From: Lachnospiraceae bacterium | GTDB taxonomy: Bacteria > Bacillota > Clostridia > Lachnospirales > Lachnospiraceae | Length of the DNA: 64,000 nucleotides | Direction of reading: 5' to 3' | Assembly (NCBI GenBank): GCA_024692715.1 | Contig: JAILMH010000014.1 | Location: 1 to 64,000, forward strand | Shown: positions 7,836 through 15,487 of the stretch, piece after piece | How positions within the stretch are numbered: the first letter of the stretch is position 1 | Layout of the letters: every line of letters starts with the position of its first letter | Translations under genes and position numbers: made by a program | Notes under the pieces: generated by a model | The model's database searches: none | Told to the model about the DNA's origin: nothing | What the model saw: the letters and a program-made list of their open reading frames with translations, nothing else

Positions 7836-9985
7836 TCAGCCTTCTCCTTTCCCTGATAATCATTCCAGAATTTCTGCGGAGCAAGGTCGCAACGAAGATC
7901 ACACTGAAGACATCTAGATGCCTCACAACGTGCCATTTCCTCGTCAAAGCCGTAGTCCATAGGACCTGCGGTCTTGTACTCTGCAACTCTCTTTGGTGCA
8001 GGTACTACTCTCGGTGCTGTACGCTCCTTATCTCCAAAATTCTCGACCTTACCAAGATGAGGGTCTCTGAACTGCTTAGGTGCAAGGGCCTCTTCGATAT
8101 TTCCCTCACCGCCAAGGTATTTATCAATGGCGATGATAGAATCCCTTGCTGCCGCAATGGCTGCTATGACTGATCTTGTTCCTGTCACACAGTCACCCGC
8201 TGCCCAGATACCTTCAACAGATGTTTCACCGTCAGGTCCCTGTGCTGCAACATAATTACCATGTGTAAGTGCAAGTCCAAACTTCTCCTCTTCCATAGGA
8301 ATAGACGGTCTCTGACCTGTTGCAAAAATAACGGTGTCAGCCTCAAGTATCTCTTCTGTACCCTCAAGCTTATCGAAGACCATACGGCCATTTTCCTTAC
8401 GGAAATTGCCGACACTCTGGATAAGTACGCCTGTGCAGTGACCATTTTCGCCCTTTATTTCAGGGAAGGTCTTTGAATTATGAAGTACCACTCCTTCTTC
8501 CTCTGCCCATGAACGCTCTTCATCAGAAGCTGTCATCGCATCATAAGCCTCAAGACATGCCATATCAACTGTTTTCGCACCAAGTCTGAAAGCCGCACCG
8601 GTGCAGTCGATAGCTACATTTCCGCCGCCAAGGACCACAACATGCTCACCGACCTCTGCTGTACCATTTTCGAAATCTCTTAAGAAATCAGTATTTACCT
8701 TAACGCCTTCAAGATCATTTCCGGGAAGCGGAAGTCTTGCTCCGACATGTGTTCCAAGTGAAACAAATACAGCATCATATCCCTGCTTCAAAAGCTCAGG
8801 AGCATTCTCCACCTTTGTATTATTCTTAACTTCAACATCTCCGGCTTCCAGTACTGTCTGAACCTCATCATCGACAACCTCACGAGGCAGACGATATCCA
8901 GGAATACCGTATCTCATCTGGCCTCCAAGCTTTTCCTGTGCTTCAAAGATCGTGATGGAATGACCAAGTTTAGCTCCATAATAGGCAACTGTAAGTCCGG
9001 CAGGACCACCGCCTATAACAGCGATCTTTTTACCTGTTGCAGGCTTATGGAAGGCAAGCTTCTTCCATTCTCCGTCATCATGCTCGGCGGCAAATCTCTT
9101 CAAATTCCTGATAGAGACAGCTTCATTGAGATAATGATGTTTACATGCACTTTCGCAGTTGTGAACACATATATATCCAAGAGCGTGCGGGAAAGGAACC
9201 TTTTCGCGGATAACTGCATTTGCAGCCGCATAGTTTCCCTGATTTATAAATCTTATATACTCCGGAACATTTACATGAGCCGGGCACTCACTTCTGCATG
9301 GGACAAATCCCTCTTCTCTTGTTTTACCAAGACGTGCATCTTCGATCTCTTTATATTCACGGATAGAGCCTGTCGGGCAGACCTCAACACAGGCTGTGCA
9401 GAAGCGGCATCCACCCTTTTTAAGATTTTCTCCGTCGATCACGACCTTCTGTCTGCCGTTTACCTTCTTAAATTTAAGTACTCCGACTCCTCTCACCTCA
9501 TTGCAGACTCTCACGCATCTTCCACAGAGAATGCAGCGGTGCATTTCATGAAGGATGATAGGATTTGTCGTATCCTCTTTGCAGTTGATAGGATTTGCTT
9601 TAAGCTTTCTTCCTGTATCTCCTACATACTGTGAGATCGAGGCAAGCTGACACTTACCAAATTTAGGGCAGCCCGTGCACTCTGACGGATGTGTTTTGAA
9701 CATGAAATCACAGCTAAGCTTTCTTATCTTTTCTGCAGTTTCATCCTTTGTGTTTACAACCATTCCGTCTTTACATTTTTCGGTACAGGAAGTTACGACA
9801 CCGTCAACTCCTTCGATACCTACAACGCACATACGGCATGAGCCTTCCGGATGTAAATTCTCATGACTGCATAAATGTGGAATATAGATCCCATTAGCCA
9901 GTGCAGCATCGAGAATCGTTGTATCTGATGTTGTTTTGATGGTAACGCCGTCAATGACAAGCGTTACCTCCTTTGCTTCACTCAT
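7832..9985 (-). CDS. NAD(P)H-dependent Fe-S oxidoreductase: HydA/NuoG-like 2Fe-2S + 4Fe-4S N-terminus fused to a GltD-like FAD/NAD(P) domain
   Basis: 717 aa; CSHENLHPEGSCRMCVVG 2Fe-2S, HPSECTGCPKFGKCQL, ferredoxin CILCGRCVRVC, then GGGPAGLTVAYYGA and VVLGGGNVAIDCTGAAFRLGAKTV. Confidence 0.85.
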   Translation of the reverse strand: MSEAKEVTLVIDGVTIKTTSDTTILDAALANGIYIPHLCSHENLHPEGSCRMCVVGIEGVDGVVTSCTEKCKDGMVVNTKDETAEKIRKLSCDFMFKTHPSECTGCPKFGKCQLASISQYVGDTGRKLKANPINCKEDTTNPIILHEMHRCILCGRCVRVCNEVRGVGVLKFKKVNGRQKVVIDGENLKKGGCRFCTACVEVCPTGSIREYKEIEDARLGKTREEGFVPCRSECPAHVNVPEYIRFINQGNYAAANAVIREKVPFPHALGYICVHNCESACKHHYLNEAVSIRNLKRFAAEHDDGEWKKLAFHKPATGKKIAVIGGGPAGLTVAYYGAKLGHSITIFEAQEKLGGQMRYGIPGYRLPREVVDDEVQTVLEAGDVEVKNNTKVENAPELLKQGYDAVFVSLGTHVGARLPLPGNDLEGVKVNTDFLRDFENGTAEVGEHVVVLGGGNVAIDCTGAAFRLGAKTVDMACLEAYDAMTASDEERSWAEEEGVVLHNSKTFPEIKGENGHCTGVLIQSVGNFRKENGRMVFDKLEGTEEILEADTVIFATGQRPSIPMEEEKFGLALTHGNYVAAQGPDGETSVEGIWAAGDCVTGTRSVIAAIAAARDSIIAIDKYLGGEGNIEEALAPKQFRDPHLGKVENFGDKERTAPRVVPAPKRVAEYKTAGPMDYGFDEEMARCEASRCLQCDLRCDLAPQKFWNDYQGKEKAE

Positions 9986-10014
9986 TTTAAATCTCTCCTG
10001 ATCAAAGGTACGTC

Positions 10015-11469
10015 TTAGTCTTCCTGAGCGTATTCAGCCGCAGAAGAGCCTGCGAAACGACCTGTGTTAATGCAGTAACCCATTGTATTACCAGGCATAA
10101 GGAACATGTATGAATCTCCGTAAATAGTACATGTATCTGTACCTGCAGCGAAAAGTCCCGGAACCTTCTCCCATTCCTGTGTAAGAACCTGAGCATCCTC
10201 ATTGATCTTGATTCCGCCAAGTGTACCATAAGCGCCCGGTCTGAACTTAGCTGCATAGAATGGAGCCTTTTCGATAGGTCTCATGTATTTTGAAGGCTTG
10301 TAGAAAAGGTTATCTCCTGTCTCACACATATCGTTATACTCGTCGATAGTATCCTGAAGTGCCTCTGCATCAACTCCGAGCTTCTCAGCCAGTTCTTCGA
10401 TAGTGTCAGCCTTGACTACATCCGGGTTATCATTTGCGATAGAGTTATCAACTGCCTCAGCAAAGTCAGCCACATCATCCGGATGATGTACGAAGTTAAC
10501 AACGTCAACACCCTTCTTCATGTAGTACTTAGCAATCTTAGAATCAATGATAGAGAATGCGATAGCGTCCTTCTGGAATGAAATAGCATTACCTGTGAAG
10601 GTTGTATTCTGCATCTGCTCTTCGTCGATAAATCTCTGACCGAGCTTATTAACAAGAAGGTTAGGCTGCATAAATACTGCCGGAATGCAGTCCGGGCCTG
10701 CATCAGAGTTAGGAAGGATATACATCATCTCAACGTTCATAGGTGTTGTACCTGCGCCTGCCTCTGCTGCCATCTTGATTCCATCACCCTTAAGACCCGG
10801 AATCGCAAAGTTAAACATATTCTTCTGGAATTCATAGCCTGTACGCTCTTTGATCATCTGTGGGTTATCACCACATCCGCCTGTGGCAATTACTACTGCC
10901 TTACAATCACAGCGAACTTCTTCTCCTGAAGCATCTGTTCCGATAACTGCGCAGATCTTTCCGTCATCACTCTTAACGATCTTCTTTGCAGGTGTCTCCA
11001 TAAGGAACTCTGTTCCATTTTCCTCAGCGTACTCACGGATATGTTTATTCATGATCGCACCGCCATTACGTCCGATACCACCATTTACAGCAACAATGTG
11101 CCAGGTCTCATGAGATTTCGGGAAATATTTGTAGGCACCGGCAAATTCAACACCGCAGGATTCCTCGAGCCACTTAATGGTATCTGCTGAATTCTCGAAA
11201 TATTTCTTTACCATGCGTGCATCACTTCTCCAGTGCGTGTACTCCATAAATTCCTTGAAAGCACTCTTAACATCGATGTCTACCATCATGTCCTGCTGAT
11301 GCTTTGTACCGATTCCAAGAGGTCCCATACCCATGTTTGCAGCACCACCTGATACATTGGCCTTTTCAAATACAACTACCTTTGCTCCATCCTCTGAAGC
11401 CTGTGCTGCTGCAGAAAGGCCTGAAGGGCCTGATCCTATTACAACAACGTCTGCTGTTAATGTTTTCAT
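10015..11469 (-). CDS. FAD-dependent oxidoreductase (FAD_binding_2 / fumarate-reductase-like), cytosolic
   Basis: 484 aa; VVVIGSGPSGLSAAAQASEDGAKVVVFEKANVSGGAANMG; no signal peptide, no FMN-binding domain. Confidence 0.85.
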   Translation of the reverse strand: MKTLTADVVVIGSGPSGLSAAAQASEDGAKVVVFEKANVSGGAANMGMGPLGIGTKHQQDMMVDIDVKSAFKEFMEYTHWRSDARMVKKYFENSADTIKWLEESCGVEFAGAYKYFPKSHETWHIVAVNGGIGRNGGAIMNKHIREYAEENGTEFLMETPAKKIVKSDDGKICAVIGTDASGEEVRCDCKAVVIATGGCGDNPQMIKERTGYEFQKNMFNFAIPGLKGDGIKMAAEAGAGTTPMNVEMMYILPNSDAGPDCIPAVFMQPNLLVNKLGQRFIDEEQMQNTTFTGNAISFQKDAIAFSIIDSKIAKYYMKKGVDVVNFVHHPDDVADFAEAVDNSIANDNPDVVKADTIEELAEKLGVDAEALQDTIDEYNDMCETGDNLFYKPSKYMRPIEKAPFYAAKFRPGAYGTLGGIKINEDAQVLTQEWEKVPGLFAAGTDTCTIYGDSYMFLMPGNTMGYCINTGRFAGSSAAEYAQED

Positions 11470-11489
11470 AAGTTACATCCTTTCTGACA

Positions 11490-11936
11490 TTAGCCTTCTA
11501 ATGCCACATCAATTTTATTGTTAAGCCATGCTGCCGGTCGTTCGATGATAAGCCCTGTCACAAGCCCCACAAGATGAAGCTGCAGATAGGTGCCAAGCCA
11601 CGCCGGTACTGTAGAAGCATTTATTCCCACATTGACCATTGCCATGCAAAAGCTGACAACTGTAACATTTATTGCATTTATAATAAAATTCCTTGATAAA
11701 AATTCCAGGAGGCTTCCATCGGATGAATGGCAGACATCCTTTGAAAACCACTGACCTATCGCTCCCACCGGAATAATGGCCAGTTCAATAGTGTTGATCG
11801 TGAACGCGCACGCACAGCCTTTCACCCATCCCTGCAGTGTATCTCCACCTGCAAGAAACGTAGCCGCTGTATTTATCGAAAGCGCCATGATCAGATTTAC
11901 GATCGCATTCCATCTGAAAAAAGATTCCTTACTCAT
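11490..11936 (-). CDS. Small integral membrane protein of unknown function
   Basis: 148 aa, about four hydrophobic segments; 4-bp overlap with the upstream hydrolase gene supports an operonic gene. Confidence 0.65.
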   Translation of the reverse strand: MSKESFFRWNAIVNLIMALSINTAATFLAGGDTLQGWVKGCACAFTINTIELAIIPVGAIGQWFSKDVCHSSDGSLLEFLSRNFIINAINVTVVSFCMAMVNVGINASTVPAWLGTYLQLHLVGLVTGLIIERPAAWLNNKIDVALEG

Positions 11937-12892
11937 TCCTTCTCAAACCTCCGGGTAAAGAAATCAGCTGATATCTCAAGAGCTGTTTTTGCCCAGACTC
12001 TGAAGTAAGGATCGTGAAGTTTCCGCTTATTCATATCAGAAACCTCATAGGACGGCTCATGAGCCGCATCCTCGATATATCCATGATGAGTTCCGGGTAT
12101 AGCTGCAGCATATGTATCTACTCCCGCTGCCCTAAGATGTTCGCCATACTCAAGTCCTTCATCCTTTAGTGCATCCCTGTCTGCTGTTAAGATAAGCGTG
12201 GCAGCAGTTCCTTCAAGTTCTTCACGTTTCGCCATTATAGGTGAAACATAGCTCAGAGCTCTCTCCTCTTTTTTGGAGTAAAGCTCTGTAAAGCTCTTCA
12301 TGACCGCCGCATCCATATCCACGTCATAGTGCTTCTTTTCTGAAGGCATCCTTGTCGAATCCAGATATGGATAATGCAGCGCCTGTGCTGTCACATTGAA
12401 ATCTCCTGATTTCTTTGATCTAAGTGATATGGCGGCAGCGAGTGTGGCTCCGGCCGAGAAACCGATAAGTCCGATCTTTTCCATATCAAATCCATATTCA
12501 GCAGCATGTTTCTTAAAGAAAAGTATCGTATCATAAACATCATCTAACGGTGCAGGATACGGAAATTCAGGCGATAATCTATAGTTAATACCCACAACAT
12601 TTACGTCAGCATTTTCTTTAATGCTCTCGCAGATAGAATCATCCTTCTCCGCATCACCCAGAATAAAACCGCCTCCATGCATTTCAAAAACAACCGGTCT
12701 GTTTTTTCCTTCAGCTCTGTGAATATAGACTGTAAGCTCTCTCTCCTTAAGAGTGATGGATGTCTTTTCACCCTTCAGCAGACTGTCATCAATGATCCCT
12801 CTCATGTATTTTCTTACACTTGGAACCATATCCAAAAAACCTCTAAGCTCCGGATCTGTGATCTCAGGGCAGAGTCTCACTCGCTTTGCCAT
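11933..12892 (-). CDS. Alpha/beta hydrolase (HSL/acetyl-esterase-like)
   Basis: 319 aa; FEMHGGGFILGD oxyanion motif, IGFSAGATLAAA nucleophile elbow, C-terminal THHGYIED. Confidence 0.85.
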   Translation of the reverse strand: MAKRVRLCPEITDPELRGFLDMVPSVRKYMRGIIDDSLLKGEKTSITLKERELTVYIHRAEGKNRPVVFEMHGGGFILGDAEKDDSICESIKENADVNVVGINYRLSPEFPYPAPLDDVYDTILFFKKHAAEYGFDMEKIGLIGFSAGATLAAAISLRSKKSGDFNVTAQALHYPYLDSTRMPSEKKHYDVDMDAAVMKSFTELYSKKEERALSYVSPIMAKREELEGTAATLILTADRDALKDEGLEYGEHLRAAGVDTYAAAIPGTHHGYIEDAAHEPSYEVSDMNKRKLHDPYFRVWAKTALEISADFFTRRFEKE

Positions 12893-12895
12893 TTT

Positions 12896-14014
12896 TTACT
12901 CCTCTGTTTCAGGCTCGAAATCAAAACCTGTCCAAACAGGCTCTCCTGTGTACTCCTTTGTTTCCTCAACTCCATCAAGTGCGCGGATCGCTCCTGATGC
13001 AAGGGCCTCCATTTCAAAGTCACCTCCGTAAACTATGAACGGAGCGATCCAGCCTGCATATTTCTTAACAAGTTCAACGAACATCTCATCTTTTGAACAT
13101 CCGCCTGTGAGAACGACTGCGTCAACCTTTCCTTCCATTACGCAGGCATATGAGCCAATGTACTTGGCTAGCTGATAAGCAAAATTCTTCATCACAAGAG
13201 TTGCCCACTTATCGCCCTTTTCGATTCTTTCATCGATTTCCATCATATTGTCTGTTCCAAGAAGTGAAATAAGTCCGCCTGTCTTTGAAACCTTCTTTTT
13301 CATCTCATCAAGTGTGTACTTTCCTGAGAAGCACATCTTGATCACAGGAAGAAGCGGAACATAACCTGATCTATTTGGAGCCATAGGACCGTCTCCATTG
13401 AGAACATCATTTCCGTCAACGATCCTTCCGTGCTTCTGAGCTGTTATTGAAAGTCCTCCGCCCACATGACATACAACCAGGTTACAATCCTCATATTTCT
13501 TACCAAGTTCCTTTGCTGCTCTCATGGCAACTTCCTTCTGGTTAAGAACATGCACATGTGACTCACGGTAAATACCCTTGATTCCGCTTATTCTTGCAAC
13601 ATCATCAAATTCATCAACATCAGGCGGATTTACAAGAAATGCAGGCTTCCCTGTCTCTTCTGCAAAGGCACCGATTATCTGGGCTCCAAGGATTGCCGGA
13701 TGCTCCATGAGTCTGCCTGAGCTGCAGTCTTCAAGTATCTTCTCATTTACAGGGAAGATTCCGCCCGGAGTAGATGCAAGTCCGCCTGAGTATGCTGCAA
13801 AAGCATCCATATCATTGATATCAATATTGTTTTTCTTTAATTCATCAAGAATCGTCTCGACTCTGTAAGGCTTCTGCTCACTTACTCTTTCAAAGCTTTT
13901 AAGCTTTTCAGGGTCATGCTGGACATTTGCCTTAAAAAGTCTTGTTTCACCGTCAAATACAGCGAGCTTTGTGGATGTTGATCCAGGGCTCAGCGTAAAA
14001 ATCTTATATCCCAT
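12896..14014 (-). CDS. buk: Butyrate kinase (acetokinase family)
   Basis: 372 aa; MGYKIFTLSPGSTSTKLAVFDGE, NPPDVDEFDDVARISG, HVGGGLSITAQKHGRIVDGNDVLNGDGPMAPNRSG. Confidence 0.92.
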   Translation of the reverse strand: MGYKIFTLSPGSTSTKLAVFDGETRLFKANVQHDPEKLKSFERVSEQKPYRVETILDELKKNNIDINDMDAFAAYSGGLASTPGGIFPVNEKILEDCSSGRLMEHPAILGAQIIGAFAEETGKPAFLVNPPDVDEFDDVARISGIKGIYRESHVHVLNQKEVAMRAAKELGKKYEDCNLVVCHVGGGLSITAQKHGRIVDGNDVLNGDGPMAPNRSGYVPLLPVIKMCFSGKYTLDEMKKKVSKTGGLISLLGTDNMMEIDERIEKGDKWATLVMKNFAYQLAKYIGSYACVMEGKVDAVVLTGGCSKDEMFVELVKKYAGWIAPFIVYGGDFEMEALASGAIRALDGVEETKEYTGEPVWTGFDFEPETEE

Positions 14015-14031
14015 TTGTATGTTATCTCCTA

Positions 14032-15039
14032 TTAGTCAATACTCGCGTTCGCTGCTGCAATAACGAGCATTGCGATATCGCCTACGATCTCTTCTACAGA
14101 TGCACCTCTTGATGAATCTGCAACAGGACGGGCAAAGCCTGAAAGTGTATGACCATAACCCTTACCACCGGCAAAGAGCTGTACCATCTTGATGCCGATG
14201 TTCGCTGCATTGAGCTCAGGGAAGATCAGTACATTTGCTCTTCCTGCAACCTCTGATTCTCTCTTGACCTTCTTTGCTGCAACCTCAGGCTTGATTGCCG
14301 AATCAAGCTGGAACTCGCCATCGATCTTAAGATCAGGACGACGTTCCTTTGAAATCCTCAAAGCCTCAAGTATCTTCTCTACGCTTGAAGCTGTACCTGA
14401 TCCACAGGTAGAAAAACTTAAGAATGCGCATCTTACATCCCAGCCGAGAAGTGCCTTTGCATTATCACAGGTTGCTATAGCGATAGAAGCAAGCTCTTCT
14501 GATGTAGGCTCTGCATTAAGTCCACAGTCACCCATTACCATTATGTTTCCTTCAGGGCCATTGAAATTCGGAATCTCTGTAACAGCCATGATAGAAGGAA
14601 CATCTACACCATCCTGCATTCCAATAGTCTGCTGGGCACAGATAAGAACATCACCTGTTGTATTTGTATGACCGCAGAATGTACAGTCTACATCGCCGAC
14701 TGCTTCCATGATCATTGCGTAATACATAGGGTTCTTCATCTTACGCTTGGCACCTTTTTCAGAAAGGATGAGCTTTGGATAAGACATATATCTTGCTGCA
14801 AGGGCTTCCTTGGCGGCCTCATCTGTATTATCAACTATCTCCATTCCTTCGAGAGATACCCCTGCTCTTTCAGCTGTTTCTTTTATAATTGCCGGATCGT
14901 TTACAAGGACCGGAACACCGATTCCGTCATCAAGGATCTTTCTGGCAGCCAGAAGGGTTTTGTCTGCTTCACATTCCGGAAGAGCAACTCTCTTGGGAGC
15001 AGCCTTGGCTTTATCTATTAAAGTTTCAATAAGACTCAT
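14032..15039 (-). CDS. Phosphate acetyl/butyryltransferase
   Basis: Pta/Ptb family: KRVALPECEADKTLLAARKIL, MVQLFAGGKGYGHTLSGFARPVADSSRGA. Start set at MSLIETL because the longer ORF overlaps acpS. Confidence 0.88.
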   Translation of the reverse strand: MSLIETLIDKAKAAPKRVALPECEADKTLLAARKILDDGIGVPVLVNDPAIIKETAERAGVSLEGMEIVDNTDEAAKEALAARYMSYPKLILSEKGAKRKMKNPMYYAMIMEAVGDVDCTFCGHTNTTGDVLICAQQTIGMQDGVDVPSIMAVTEIPNFNGPEGNIMVMGDCGLNAEPTSEELASIAIATCDNAKALLGWDVRCAFLSFSTCGSGTASSVEKILEALRISKERRPDLKIDGEFQLDSAIKPEVAAKKVKRESEVAGRANVLIFPELNAANIGIKMVQLFAGGKGYGHTLSGFARPVADSSRGASVEEIVGDIAMLVIAAANASID

Positions 15040-15052
15040 TTTTTTCTCCACT

Positions 15053-15427
15053 TTATGCTTCAAACACCGCAAAAGCGACAGCATAATCTCTTTCATAGGA
15101 AAGGGATATCTGGATATTTTTCACTCCGCGCTTTTGTGCCTCTTTCTTCATGTTTCCATAAAGATTTACATGCGGTGCACCATTTTCGTCATTTAGTATT
15201 TCGATCTCAGACATCAGCACATGATCACCTGACATCCCGAACGCCTTGAATACCGCCTCTTTACCGGCAAATCTCGTGGCATAATAATCAAGTGGAAGCT
15301 CCCTTTTTTTAGCATCACTGATCTCTGCTTTTGAATATGTCTTAACGAGAAACGGATCATCAGTTTTCAGGTATTCAGGTTGAAGCTGACCGATACGAAG
15401 TATATCTGTACCAACGCCAATTACCAT
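15053..15427 (-). CDS. acpS: Holo-[acyl-carrier-protein] synthase
   Basis: 124 aa; MVIGVGTDILRIGQ...FLVKTYSKAEI...YYATRFAGKEAVFKAFG. Confidence 0.92.
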   Translation of the reverse strand: MVIGVGTDILRIGQLQPEYLKTDDPFLVKTYSKAEISDAKKRELPLDYYATRFAGKEAVFKAFGMSGDHVLMSEIEILNDENGAPHVNLYGNMKKEAQKRGVKNIQISLSYERDYAVAFAVFEA

Positions 15428-15487
15428 TTAATACTCTCCACTCTCTTTATGAGGCAGAGCAGTTTTCACTGCCCGCCCCGATATTTC

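Noticed and set aside
8960-9634. 224-aa plus-strand ORF opposite the GltD/Fe-S oxidoreductase gene
   Set aside because: Antisense shadow ORF over a strongly supported gene; composition is Cys/Ser/Ile-rich and matches no domain. Most other short opposite-strand ORFs in the track were rejected the same way.
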